Source of the DNA: DATLXH01 sp035576005
GTDB taxonomy: Bacteria; Acidobacteriota; Thermoanaerobaculia; Gp7-AA8
Assembly (NCBI GenBank): GCA_035576005.1
Contig: DATLXH010000037.1
Location: 9,793-73,792 of the forward strand
Direction: 5' to 3'
Length of the DNA: 64,000 bases
In this document: positions 7,718 through 16,257 of the stretch, one piece after another
Layout: each line of letters begins with the position of its first letter
How positions within the stretch are numbered: the first letter of the stretch is position 1
Position numbers and translations under genes: made by a program
The notes under the pieces: model-generated
Databases searched by the model: none
Told to the model about the DNA's origin: nothing
Seen by the model: only the letters and a program-made list of their open reading frames with translations

Positions 7718-9189
7718 CCACCGAAAAGGTTCAGATTCGTAAACTCCCAACAGCAGTCCTCGGTCTCGACGAGATTCTTGGTGGTGGGATCCCGGAGTTC
7801 TCCTTCAACCTCATCGCCGGGTCGCCTGGCTCGGGCAAGACGACACTGGCGCACCAGATCATATTCGGTCTCTGCGGGCCGGAATGCCGTGCGTTGTACT
7901 TTACGGTCGTGGGCGAGCCACCTCTCAAGATGCTGCGCTACCAGCAGCAGTACACGTTTTTTGATGCTGCGCGTGTCAACGAATCGATCCGATTCGTCAA
8001 TCTCGGCCAGGAGCTTCTGGATGGGTCTCTGGAGAAGGTTCTTGCAAGTATCGTCCGTGAAGTGGAAGCAACCAGTCCCGCGATCGTCGTCGTCGATTCT
8101 TTTCGCACCGTCGCGCAGTCGGTGGGAGGAGCTCCTGGTGGGGATCTCGAGTTGCAACGCTTCGTTCAGCAGCTCGCCGTCAAGCTCACAGGCTGGGAAG
8201 CAACGACGTTTCTCATTGGTGAGTACGACCTGAGCGAGAGTGGGCAGAATCCCATCTTCACAGTCGCCGACGGCGTCCTGTGGCTCGATCAAAGCGTCGA
8301 TCGCAATTCCATGGTTCGCAAAATTCAGATTACGAAAATGCGGGGCCAGTCCCCCAGCCCCGGCTTACACACGTATCGGATCACCGACGATGGAATCGAG
8401 ATCTTCCCTCGGGTCATCATCGGCAAGCCGAAGAAGGAGACCGGCGCCGGGGCCAAGCCACGAAAACGCCTTTCCGTTGGAGTGAAGAAACTCGATGAAA
8501 TGCTCGGAGGAGGGATCCCCGAAGGGTACTCGATGCTGATATCCGGGCCCTCCGGCTCCGGCAAGAGCGTACTGGCAACGCAGTTCCTCATGGAGGGGGT
8601 GGAAAACAAGGAGCCCGGCATCATTGCGGTCTTCGAGAAGCGCCCCAGCATCTATTCTGAAGCAACGCCGGGCGGTTCGAAGTTCGACCAGATGGTGCAG
8701 GAGCAGAAGATCGGGATCATCCAGATGCGTCCGCTCGACCTGTCCATCGACGAAGTGCTGCGCGAGATCATCGTGGAGATCCACCGCATGAAAGCGCGCC
8801 GTCTGGTGATTGACTCCCTGTCAGGTTTTGAGCTGGCGCTGGCACCGACGTTTCGTCGGGACTTCAGAGAGTCTCTCTACAGGATGGTCGCCGTGCTTAC
8901 TGGAATGGGGATGACCATGATGATGACTGCTGAGGTGGAGGACAGCTATGTGGATCTCAAATTCAGTCCGCATGGGACTGCCTTCCTGACTGACGCCATC
9001 ATCATGCAGCGATACATCGAACTGAAGGGGCGGTTGCAGTCGATCATGGCCGTCGTCAAAGTGCGCGGAAGCGTTCACAGCAAAGAGCTCCACACTTTCG
9101 AGATCACCGATAAGGGGATTGTGGTAGGCAAGACGCTGGGCAACTACGAAGGATTGCTTACCGGCAGTCCGGACCTTGCGAAAGGTTGA
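7714..9189 (+). CDS. Double-domain KaiC-like RecA-fold ATPase
   Basis: 491 residues with two KaiC/RecA domains. Domain I has Walker A GSPGSGKTT (Lys42) and a Walker B-like AIVVVDSFR; domain II has Walker A GPSGSGKS (Lys284) and RRLVIDSLSGFE. Each starts with the KaiC entry motif LDE(I/M)LGGGIPE. The domain II end (TDAIIMQRYIELKG, VKVRGSVHSKELHTFEI, NYEGLLTGSP) aligns with cyanobacterial KaiC. However, the segment where KaiC has its Ser431/Thr432 phosphosites reads HGTAFLTD, placing Ala-Phe there, and the protein stops just after the GSP motif without the C-terminal A-loop tail that binds KaiA. It is therefore a KaiC relative that probably hydrolyses ATP and signals to the kinases beside it, not a proven clock. 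Start ATG 7714 overlaps the upstream stop. Confidence 0.9.
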   Translation: MTTEKVQIRKLPTAVLGLDEILGGGIPEFSFNLIAGSPGSGKTTLAHQIIFGLCGPECRALYFTVVGEPPLKMLRYQQQYTFFDAARVNESIRFVNLGQELLDGSLEKVLASIVREVEATSPAIVVVDSFRTVAQSVGGAPGGDLELQRFVQQLAVKLTGWEATTFLIGEYDLSESGQNPIFTVADGVLWLDQSVDRNSMVRKIQITKMRGQSPSPGLHTYRITDDGIEIFPRVIIGKPKKETGAGAKPRKRLSVGVKKLDEMLGGGIPEGYSMLISGPSGSGKSVLATQFLMEGVENKEPGIIAVFEKRPSIYSEATPGGSKFDQMVQEQKIGIIQMRPLDLSIDEVLREIIVEIHRMKARRLVIDSLSGFELALAPTFRRDFRESLYRMVAVLTGMGMTMMMTAEVEDSYVDLKFSPHGTAFLTDAIIMQRYIELKGRLQSIMAVVKVRGSVHSKELHTFEITDKGIVVGKTLGNYEGLLTGSPDLAKG

Positions 9190-9228
9190 CCGCTTGCAAA
9201 CTGTCGATGAGTGGGATAATAAAGTGGC

Positions 9229-10140
9229 TTGCCATCCCACCGAAAGTCTCGCACAGGCACGCCGAAACATCGTTCAGCGCAGGACAAAGTTGCCGGCGTG
9301 GCTGGTGGCCGGACCTTGACCTCGGACGCCGAGGTCGAGGAGCTGAATTTAGAACACGTCCTGCGTGATCTGCGGGAAGCCAACGCACAACTCATCGTCT
9401 CGAACCTCAAGTCTCAGGATCTGGCGCGGGAGCTCAGTCTTCTGTACGACGAGGCAACCGAGGCGATCAAGGAGAAGGATGCATTCTTCGCGCAGGTCTC
9501 CCACGAGTTGCGGACGCCCCTTACGTCTATCAGTGGTTGGGCTGCCCTTCTGGGAATTCATGTCGACCCGCCGACGGTCGCCGAGGCAGCGCGGTCCATC
9601 TCGGCTAGCGCTGCGATTCAGGCGAAACTCGTCCATGACCTGCACGACGTCTCGAGAATCAGGGCTAACAAGTTCGAGGTTATCGTGGAGGAGATCGATT
9701 TCCGGACAGTTGCAGACGACGCTGCCAGCGCCATTCGTCCACTGCTTGCGGCAAAGGATATCTCTCTCCAGACTGCGAGCGAGGAAGCGATGATCGACGG
9801 AGACGGGACACGCCTGCGTCAGGTGCTCGACAATCTGTTGTCAAATGCCCTGAAGTTCACACCGAACGGCGGGGTCATCGATACGAGATTGAGGATTGAC
9901 GGTCCGAACGCGGTTCTTCAGATACGGGATACCGGCGAAGGAATCTCATCTGATTTTCTTCCCCACATGTTCAAGCGTCACGCCCAGGCTGCCCCCGGTC
10001 GCTTCGGCGGGCTGGGACTTGGACTGGCGATCGCTAAGCACATCGTCGAGCTCCACGGAGGAACGATTGCCGCGGAAAGCCCTGGCAAAGGAGAGGGCGC
10101 GACATTCACGATCCGGATTCCAGTGATTCGTCGCGATTGA
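9229..10140 (+). CDS. Histidine kinase without a sensor domain (HisKA-HATPase)
   Basis: 303 residues from TTG 9229; a GTG at 9298 is an alternative start, and neither has a strong ribosome binding site. Residues about 40-85 are a coiled coil (EVEELNLEHVLRDLREANAQLIV...EATEAIKEKDAFFAQ). HisKA follows with SHELRTPLTSISGW (His92), then HATPase with NLLSNALKFTP (N box), DTGEGIS (G1) and GGLGLGLAI (G2). With no PAS, GAF or membrane domain it probably takes its input through the coiled coil from a partner. The KaiC-like ATPase encoded 39 bp upstream is the obvious candidate. It is probably in one transcript with the genes before it. Confidence 0.85.
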   Translation: MPSHRKSRTGTPKHRSAQDKVAGVAGGRTLTSDAEVEELNLEHVLRDLREANAQLIVSNLKSQDLARELSLLYDEATEAIKEKDAFFAQVSHELRTPLTSISGWAALLGIHVDPPTVAEAARSISASAAIQAKLVHDLHDVSRIRANKFEVIVEEIDFRTVADDAASAIRPLLAAKDISLQTASEEAMIDGDGTRLRQVLDNLLSNALKFTPNGGVIDTRLRIDGPNAVLQIRDTGEGISSDFLPHMFKRHAQAAPGRFGGLGLGLAIAKHIVELHGGTIAAESPGKGEGATFTIRIPVIRRD

Positions 10141-10345
10141 TGGACGTCGTGAGAGGTTAGATCGCTTTTTCTGGCAGACCAGCCGTTCTCCAGGGTCGAG
10201 GCGGCAAGGATCGGAGCGCTGAAACCCCGGCACTCCCACATCTCCCGTTCGGATGATTCGCTGCTGATCTATCGTTCTGCGGAAGGATTGGCGGACTTGG
10301 TTTGCCAACGTCGCAAAAATTGGCGCCTGGATACCGTATTGCAGC

Positions 10346-12367
10346 ATGTTCCATATGGGCCCCCCAGACAATCCGCTCAGACAATCGTCTCTGGAAGCTT
10401 CAGAGTCGCGCTATCGCAGGCTCTTCGAGACCGCCCGAGAAGCGATTCTCATCCTTGATGCCGAGGAGTTGAGCGGAAAGATCGTGGACGCCAATCCCTT
10501 TGTGATCGATTTGCTTGGTTACTCCCTCGACGAGCTGGTCGGGAAAGAGCTTTGGGAGATCGGGCTTTTCTCCGATCAGGAGGAAAGCAAAGCGGCCATA
10601 AAGCAGCTCCAGAAAGAGGGCTTCATCCGCTACGACGACATACGTCTCGAGACAAAAAGTGGAAACCCTGTCGACGTGGAGTTGGTGAGTAACACTTACC
10701 AAGTCGATGGCCGGAGCGTAATTCAGTGCAACATCCGCGACATCACCGGACGCGCGGAAGCTGCGCATCTTCTGGACTCCTCCGCTCGGATCGGTGGGGA
10801 GCGCTTCCGTTTCCTGGCCGATGCGATGCCGCTCATGATCTTTACTGCGACTCCCGAGGGCGATATCGATTACGTGAACAACCAGTTGACGGATTTCACG
10901 GGGCTCAGTGCTGAGGAAATCTTCAAGTCCGGCCGAATGCGGTTCGTTCACCCGAGTGACATGGAAGGGCACTCTCGCCGCTGGAAGCACTCGATTGCGA
11001 CCGGTGAGCCGTTTCAGCACGAGTGCCGCTTTCGCAATGCTGCCGGAGGGTATCGATGGTTCCTGACGCGTGCGTCTTCCATGCGTGATGCCGCCGGCAC
11101 GATCACGATCTGGGTAGGCTCGAGCGCCGATATCGAAGAACGAAGAAGTGTCGAAGAGAGTCTCGTCCGTCAGTACCAGGAGTCCGAGACGCTCTCGAGG
11201 GCCAAAGACGAATTTCTTGCGACAAGCTCCCACGAGCTTCGAACGCCACTGACATCGATCCTTGGATGGTCTGAGCTCCTCATGACCGGTGGCCTCGACG
11301 CCGAGACCCAGATCGCAGCGATCGGCTCCATCAGGGATTCGGCACGTGCGCAGTCTCGACTCATCGACGACATGCTCGATGTCTCGCGCCTCCTGACCGG
11401 GAAGCTCGAGCTCACCAGCGAGATGGTCGATGTCGCGGCGACGTTGCTCCTGGCCATCCGTGCCATCACGCCTGCCGCAGAAAACAAAAACATTCGTATC
11501 GAGAAGTCGTTCGCGCACGGCGCGCCACATGTCTGTGGCGACGCGACCCGCCTCCAGCAGATCTTCTGGAACCTCCTCTCGAACGCCGTGAAGTTCACGC
11601 CCCCAGAGGGAACGATTCGCGTACGGTTTTCCTCAGTGGACTCCCAGGTGGAAATCGAGGTAAGCGACACCGGCATCGGAATCCATCCCGAGTTCCTGCC
11701 GCGAGTGTTTCAGAGCCTGAGTCAGGAATCGGGAAGCAGCACACGTCGGCATGGGGGTCTCGGTCTCGGCCTCTCCATCGTCAAGCAGCTCGTTGAGCTG
11801 CATGGCGGAACAGTCATAGGCGAAAGCGACGGCCTGGCGCAGGGAGCGACGTTCACCGTGACGCTGCCCGCTCGCGACCACGTCTCGCATGTGGACATGC
11901 CGGAGTCGAATTCAAACTACGCGACCAATGAGCGTAGCGGTGACCCCGAAATTTCCGTTAAGGGACTGCAAGTACTTGTCGTTGACGATGAGGCGGAGAT
12001 GCGCACCATGATCGCCACCATCCTGCGGGTAGGCGGCGCGTCGGTGGTCACGGCGAGCAGCGGCGCTGAAGGGTTCGATCAGCTGTCGAATGAGCGGTTC
12101 GATGCTCTGGTTTGTGACATTGCCATGCCCGATGAGGATGGCCATGCTCTCGTCCGCCGTGTACGGGCGAGTGATGAGGCATGGAGCAGCATTCCCGCGG
12201 TCGCGCTCACCGCTTTTGGTGGTCCGCTGCAACGCGAGCTCGCGCTCGCTGCCGGTTTCAACGAATACGTGAAGAAGCCCTTCTCTCCGCGAGAGCTGCT
12301 ACGGGCACTGGTCTTCGTTGCAGCTGAAAAGTTGAAAGCTGATGGGAGTGGGGTCCCTGCCGTTTAG
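10346..12367 (+). CDS. Hybrid histidine kinase: PAS-PAS-HisKA-HATPase-receiver
   Basis: 673 residues. PAS 1 covers about 20-135 (AILILDAEELSGKIVDANPFVIDLLGY, ending CNIRDITGRAEA) and PAS 2 about 150-270 (LMIFTATPEGDIDYVNNQLTDFTGL, WVGSSADIEERR). HisKA has SHELRTPLTSILGW with His296. HATPase has NLLSNAVKFTPPEG, DTGIGIHPEF and GGLGLGLSIV. The C-terminal receiver (about 550-668) has VVDDEAEM, Asp591 in CDIAMPDEDG and Lys in YVKKPFSP. Cytosolic; no membrane segments. It follows the sensorless kinase by 205 bp and may act in the same relay, with phosphate ending on the attached receiver. No separate output regulator is encoded nearby, so the final target is unknown. Confidence 0.9.
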   Translation: MFHMGPPDNPLRQSSLEASESRYRRLFETAREAILILDAEELSGKIVDANPFVIDLLGYSLDELVGKELWEIGLFSDQEESKAAIKQLQKEGFIRYDDIRLETKSGNPVDVELVSNTYQVDGRSVIQCNIRDITGRAEAAHLLDSSARIGGERFRFLADAMPLMIFTATPEGDIDYVNNQLTDFTGLSAEEIFKSGRMRFVHPSDMEGHSRRWKHSIATGEPFQHECRFRNAAGGYRWFLTRASSMRDAAGTITIWVGSSADIEERRSVEESLVRQYQESETLSRAKDEFLATSSHELRTPLTSILGWSELLMTGGLDAETQIAAIGSIRDSARAQSRLIDDMLDVSRLLTGKLELTSEMVDVAATLLLAIRAITPAAENKNIRIEKSFAHGAPHVCGDATRLQQIFWNLLSNAVKFTPPEGTIRVRFSSVDSQVEIEVSDTGIGIHPEFLPRVFQSLSQESGSSTRRHGGLGLGLSIVKQLVELHGGTVIGESDGLAQGATFTVTLPARDHVSHVDMPESNSNYATNERSGDPEISVKGLQVLVVDDEAEMRTMIATILRVGGASVVTASSGAEGFDQLSNERFDALVCDIAMPDEDGHALVRRVRASDEAWSSIPAVALTAFGGPLQRELALAAGFNEYVKKPFSPRELLRALVFVAAEKLKADGSGVPAV

Positions 12368-12455
12368 GACAGAAACTCTTGCCTGTCCTTAAGCGGAGCA
12401 CGCCGCCAAAACGTAGGTATGGTGATGGTGCTCGATTCTAATTGGAGCTCCTCGC

Positions 12456-13189
12456 TTGGATCTGAAACTCAAAGACAAGGTTGTAGTCGTTACAGGTGGC
12501 GCCGCCGGCATCGGCCGGGCCACCGTGGATCGATTTCGGGAAGAAGGGAAGAAGGCGCCCGGGTTGTTTCCTGGGATATTACCGGCGACCCGAACGTCGA
12601 TGTTTCCAGCAGCGAGGATGTCGATCGGGCTGCTGACCAGGTCGCTCGGGACCACGGCAGGATCGACATCCTCATCAATAACGCCGGCATCGTGCGGGAT
12701 GCGCAATTGATCAAGTGGAAAGATGGCGAGATCGTGTAGATGATGGACGACGCCACTTTCGATTCGGTGGTGCGTGTAAACCTCAAAGGCGTCTTCGTTT
12801 GCACGCGGGCCGTAGTTCCGCACATGATCCGTGCCGGTGGGGGAGTGATCCTCAACGCCTCTTCGATAGTCGGCCTTTACGGCAACTTCGGGCAAACGAA
12901 TTACGCGGCTACGAAGGCTGGCGTGATCAGCTTCACAAAGACCTGGGCTCGCGAGCTGGGAAAGTTCAACATTCGGGTCAATGCCGTCGCCCCCGGATTC
13001 ATCGCCACGGATATGCTCAAAGCGATGCCTCAGAAAATCCTGGACTCGATGGCGCAGAAGACCCCGCTGGCCCGCCTCGGCGAACCGGAGGACATCGCCA
13101 ACGCCTACGCATGGTTAGCCTCCGACGCGGCCCGCTTCGTCCACGGAGTTGTTCTGTCGGTTGATGGAGGACTGGTCCTCGGTACGTGA
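12456..13189 (+). pseudogene. FabG-like SDR oxidoreductase, disrupted by an 8-bp tandem duplication and a stop codon
   Basis: Begins at TTG 12456 with MDLKLKDKVVVVTGGAAGIGRATVDRFREEG, the SDR nucleotide motif TGxxxGIG. At 12538-12553 the 8-mer GGGAAGAA is present twice in tandem; removing one copy restores RFREEGARVVSWD and the frame carrying DILINNAGIV (NNAG motif). A second lesion, TAG at 12737-12739, interrupts KWKDGEIV/MMDDATFDSVVRVNLKGVF. The rest is intact: Ser in NASSIV, the catalytic YAATK (residues YxxxK), NAVAPGFIATDML and a C-terminal SVDGG. In working homologues this enzyme reduces 3-oxoacyl-ACP or related ketones with NADPH. The part after 12740 (150 residues) lacks the cofactor motif and cannot work alone. 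Confidence 0.85.
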
Positions 13190-13237
13190 GTGGTTAGACC
13201 GGAAGCGTGTCATCCCGCCGCACGCCCGAGCTTCAAA

Positions 13238-13513
13238 TGACACCGGTTCACTGACTGACGTGGTTGAGCCGCGAAGCGGCGTATCCCTCTCCCCGGCGGG
13301 GAGAGGGAAGCGAGCGGAGCGAAGCAGGGAGAGGGGCGTCAAAGTCTCGCAAGTCCGTCGAAAAGGGCGAGGTCTTCGCATCTCTCGCGGCCCCTCTCCC
13401 GGTCGCTTACGCGACTCCCTCTCCCCGCCGGGGAGAGGGAGTCGCCCCTTCGGGTCTCGCGTCCACGCCGGTGTCATCACCTCTTCAACAGCGTTCCACG
13501 CTGTTCTCCCGCT
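13238..13513. repeat. 276-bp dispersed palindromic repeat, copy A
   Basis: Closely matches 33040-33318 over its whole length, about 90% by eye. It contains two strong hairpins (CCTCTCCCCGGCGGGGAGAGG near 13279, without the outer bases, and a similar one near 13419) and longer mutually complementary flanks (GGGAGAGGGGC at 13329 against GCCCCTCTCCC at 13390), so most of the element could fold as one long stem. Bounded on the left by TGACACCGGTTCACTG and on the right by TCTTCAACAGCGTTCC. Open frames running through it are by-products of the repeat. No gene seen in 13190-13583. Confidence 0.75.
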
Positions 13514-13583
13514 CGGGATCACACCGCCTTCGGCGACGAAGAATTGAAGGCCGCCAGAAATGCGGCCTAACGCGTCACGCCAC

Positions 13584-13974
13584 CTAAATCTTCGTGGCGT
13601 GCCCCGCCCAATACGGCTCACGCAATGTGCGTTTGAGGGTCTTCCCAGCGGAGCTGCGGGGAAAGTCCTCCAGGATGACGATCTCCGCGAGCTGTTGATA
13701 TCGCGCCGCAACTCGCGCGTTCGCCCAGACCCGCACTTGCTCGGCCGTGACCGTCGATACGCTCTTCAGCACGACCGCACCGACCGGGACTTCCCCCCAC
13801 TTCTCGCTCGGAATTCCGAAGACCGCGGCTTCGCGCACCGCCGCGTGCTGCACGAGAACTTCGATGAATCGCTGACGCAGGGCTTCCTGATCAGCTTTGG
13901 GAAAGAGCTTCGGCGCCAGCATCTTCCCCCAGACCTTCGGACCGAACACCCGCGAAACGAACTTGCGCACGCCT
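13584..13974 (-). pseudogene. C-terminal fragment of an acyl-CoA synthetase / AMP-binding enzyme
   Basis: About 130 codons that match the AMP-binding C-terminal domain: FIEVLVQHAAVREAAVFGIPSEKWGEVPVGAVVLK, then VAARYQQLAEIVILEDFPRSSAGKTLKRTLRE, which includes the conserved catalytic Lys of the SSxGKxLKR motif. The large N-terminal adenylation domain (about 400 residues) is absent. Upstream, at 13975-13999, the frame runs into a GTAGGACAGACAGTCTTGTC palindrome of the ACAGACAAGAG family, so the gene was cut at a repeat. It lies 74 bp from the 276-bp repeat and head-on to the SDR pseudogene. Confidence 0.8.
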
Positions 13975-13999
13975 GTAGGACAGACAGTCTTGTCTGTCC
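13975..13999. repeat. Dispersed palindrome of the ACAGACAAGAG family
   Basis: GTAGGACAGACAGTCTTGTC followed by TGTCC. Near-identical elements occur at 4038-4055, 31663-31687, 31725-31744 and 31748-31769. The core folds as GGACAGACA/TGTCTGTCC. Here it forms the broken edge of the acyl-CoA synthetase fragment. Confidence 0.6.
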
Positions 14000-14075
14000 C
14001 GGAGTGATGTGGACGTCGCGCGCGCGTAGGAGGGTCCACGGCCGTGGCAAACCGACCGCGAATCGATTGCGCGGG

Positions 14076-14510
14076 TTAACGCGTGGCGCTCTTCTGCGCG
14101 CGCGACGGGCTCACTCCCTGCGGAGCTGGTATGGCGTTGGGAGCAGCTGGTGGATTCACCGTCATGTTGCCGAGCGACGCCTGCCCCTGGCGCGAGTAGT
14201 CGATCGAGCGCGCCAGAAGACGGGCCGCTTCCTGGGGGGCGTGAAAGCCCATGGAGTTCTCCGCCTCGATGAAGTCCACCAGGAACTGGTCTTTCCGCTG
14301 GTAGTTCTGAGCGGTTGCAAGCTGCCCGTCTACTGCTCCCCGGACCTTTGCCTGCATGATGTCATTGATCAATGAGAGCAACGCATCGAGGGCGACGTTG
14401 CGCATCTCATACGTCCGCGACTGAATCTGTTCGACGCGCGCCTTCAGCTCTTCCTCCGGCCAGTTGTGACAGGTCTGGCAGGCGTTGTTGAGATTGAGAA
14501 CGAGGGTCGC
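14076..14510 (-). pseudogene. C-terminal fragment of an NrfA-type cytochrome c nitrite reductase
   Basis: About 144 codons with no start: translation from 14510 gives ATLVLNLNNACQTCH, a c-type haem motif CxxCH, then NWPEEELKARVEQIQSRTYEMRN and further on QRKDQFLVDFIEAENSMGFHAPQEAARLLARSIDY. The last segment, with the FHAP histidine, is the characteristic C-terminal region of ammonia-forming pentahaem nitrite reductase (c552). The catalytic haem and the other haem sites are missing, and an in-frame TAA (14511-14513) lies in the adjoining REP-like repeat at 14502, which marks the break. In an intact enzyme this would be periplasmic and reduce nitrite to ammonium. Possibly one more decayed gene beside the RAYT transposase. 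Confidence 0.8.
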
Positions 14511-14602
14511 TTAGGGTCGCAGCTTCACATGAGAACCGAGGGTCGCTTAGGGTCGCAGCTTCACATGAGAACGAGGGTCGCTTAGGGTCGCAGCTTCACA
14601 TG
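14502..14602 (+). repeat. Three tandem REP-like modules upstream of the RAYT gene
   Basis: Three direct copies of about 35 bp begin at 14502, 14538 and 14573. Each has GAGGGTCGCTTAGGGTCGCA followed by GCTTCACATG; copies one and two are joined by AGAACC and AGAAC. The third copy ends at 14602, 137 bp before the transposase ATG. Related modules follow the gene at 15.9-16.1 kb, the last two in inverted orientation, giving a layout like a REP/BIME array around its transposase. Confidence 0.75.
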
Positions 14603-14739
14603 CGCGTATCCGATCCCAGATTCTACTTTCAGTAGACGAATGATGCGGCTTCTCCCTTGTTGTTTTCATTCCGAGGAGGTTTTTCGATACGCGTGGTAGC
14701 GTCCTCGGAAATTGTTTGTTTCCGAGGGATCCTCGGTGC

Positions 14740-15693
14740 ATGGCAAGAGCAATTCGTGTCGAGCGTCCCGGAGCTACCTACCACATCACCTCTCGCGGCA
14801 ATCGCCGCGAGCGGATCTACGAAAGCGACGAGGATCGCGAGCGGTTTCTCGCGTACCTTGCCGAGGCAGTGCGCCGATTCGGCTGGATCGTGACCGCATA
14901 TGTGCTCATGACCAATCACTACCATCTCGTCATGGAAACCCCCGAACCGAACCTGTCGGCCGGCATGAAATGGCTCAATAGCTCTTACGCATGCTGGTAC
15001 AACCGGCGGCACGATACGACGGGACATCTGTTTGGCGAGAGATACAAGGCCATCCATGTGGAGAGCGAGCGGTATCTGCAGCGGCTCGTGCGTTACGTCG
15101 TGCTCAATCCTGTGCGGGCTGGGATGGTTGCGGCTCCGGGCGAGTATCGTTGGTCGAGCTACCGCGCGACGGCAGGGCTCGCCGAGCAGCCGGAATGGCT
15201 CCTGACCTCCCGGCTGGTTCCCCACTTCGGGGACGCCTCTAACTGGCAGAGCAACTACATGATCTACGTGGCCGAAGGAATCGCCGAGACGGACCCGATC
15301 TGGCGAGGACTGCGTCGCGGGCTCTTCCTGGGATCGGAGGAGTGGCTCCGCACGATGCGGCAGAAGATCGACATTGGTTGGCGCAAGACTGATATCCCAC
15401 AGGACCAGCGGGCGGCGGGGAGGCCCTCGATGGGGGCGATCCTCGAAGCGGTGGCGAGAGCATTGAAGACGACCCCCGGGGAGATCCGGCGAGCCCGTGG
15501 AGGGCTGGCCCGATCGATTTCTGCCTGGCTCGGCATCTACGAAGGGCGGAGGAGGCTGCGCGTCATTGCGCAGAGTCTTCGGCTTCGCAGCGCGAGCCGC
15601 ATCACGCAGCTGGCCGCAGAGTGCGACAAGTTGCTGCGAGGCGACAAACTTCTGAAACAGTTAGTCGACGATGCACGTCTGGCCATCGCCTAA
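14740..15693 (+). CDS. REP-associated tyrosine transposase (RAYT, Y1/HUH family)
   Basis: 317 residues from ATG 14740, with a GAGGGA ribosome binding site about 10 bp upstream; the open frame starts earlier but those residues are not conserved in character. The Y1 transposase core is intact: GATYHITSRGN near the N terminus, the HUH motif in MTNHYHLVMETPE (His60-Tyr61-His62), HLFGERYKAIHVE, and LVRYVVLNPVRAGMV with Tyr119 as the likely nucleophile. The C-terminal 100 residues look like a helical DNA-binding domain. RAYTs are single-copy, non-mobile-looking relatives of IS200/IS605 transposases that act on REP palindromes. Here REP-like modules flank the gene on both sides, and three neighbouring genes are decayed. 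Confidence 0.9.
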   Translation: MARAIRVERPGATYHITSRGNRRERIYESDEDRERFLAYLAEAVRRFGWIVTAYVLMTNHYHLVMETPEPNLSAGMKWLNSSYACWYNRRHDTTGHLFGERYKAIHVESERYLQRLVRYVVLNPVRAGMVAAPGEYRWSSYRATAGLAEQPEWLLTSRLVPHFGDASNWQSNYMIYVAEGIAETDPIWRGLRRGLFLGSEEWLRTMRQKIDIGWRKTDIPQDQRAAGRPSMGAILEAVARALKTTPGEIRRARGGLARSISAWLGIYEGRRRLRVIAQSLRLRSASRITQLAAECDKLLRGDKLLKQLVDDARLAIA

Positions 15694-16058
15694 ATCACTC
15701 TCAGCCGGTCGCTCCTCTCAGCCCGCACACACGATGCGTTGAGCCGAGCTGCATATTGGACCAGGCCTCTGTACTGTCAAGGCCTTCGCAGCCACAATCC
15801 TTCCGACGGATGTTGGTCGAATCTTGCTCCAAACCCCACAGCGAGATTCTCGAGCGGTCAGACAAGCCGCATTTCGTGAGGAAAGGTCGCTTGCTGAGGG
15901 TCCTTACCAGGGTCAGGGTCCTTACTTAGGGTCAGAGCTTCAGTCATATGAAAAGCGGAAAAGCGACATTCAAAGTCAGGCGCGCACATCTGACCGAAGC
16001 TCCGACCCTAAGCGAGAGCGAGAGCCGGGACCCGAAGACAGAGCCCAGAAGCCTGACC
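15694..16058. repeat. REP-like modules downstream of the RAYT gene, direct and inverted
   Basis: No gene seen. Direct-orientation modules occur around 15885-15953 (AGGGTCCTTACCAGGGTCAG, then TTAGGGTCAGAGCTTCAGTC ending in ATATG). Inverted modules start at about 15987 (CATCTGACCGAAGCTCCGAC, then CCTAAGC), and a partial one lies at about 16050 (GCCTGACCCTAAGCC). A last inverted copy at 16073-16099 lies inside the adjoining peptidase fragment. Opposed copies flank a 30- to 60-bp spacer, as in bacterial interspersed mosaic elements. Confidence 0.65.
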
Positions 16059-16235
16059 CTAAGCCAGAAGCTCCATCTGACTGAAGCTCTGACCCTTAGC
16101 CAACCGCTCGGCATAGACATCGAAGAGCACGTCAGATTCTTCGTAAACCAGCGCGTCGGTGCCGTCAGACCCGAGGGTATGACGGAAAATTCGCCAGTCG
16201 CGCTTGGCCTCGTTCTCGACATTACGCTTGAACAT
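16059..16235 (-). pseudogene. Short fragment resembling an S9 (prolyl oligopeptidase family) peptidase
   Basis: A 58-codon frame from ATG 16235. Residues 5-45 (NVENEAKRDWRIFRHTLG, then TDALVYEESDVLF) match the conserved propeller pattern 'W..YRH.LGT...D.LVYEE.D..F' of S9A prolyl oligopeptidases. After residue 47 the frame enters a REP-like module (KGQSFSQMELLA) and stops. No catalytic domain is present. It is the third truncated gene in this zone to end inside a repeat. Too short for certainty. Confidence 0.45.
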
Positions 16236-16257
16236 TCCTCGGCGCTGAGATGCACTT

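Noticed and set aside
13149..13587. Open frames through the repeat at 13.2 kb and 33.1 kb with shared translation
   Set aside because: They translate the dispersed repeat itself; similarity is at DNA level, frames differ and no start signals exist.
14502..14602. CRISPR array
   Set aside because: Repeat units are adjacent with no unique spacers of constant length and no cas genes.
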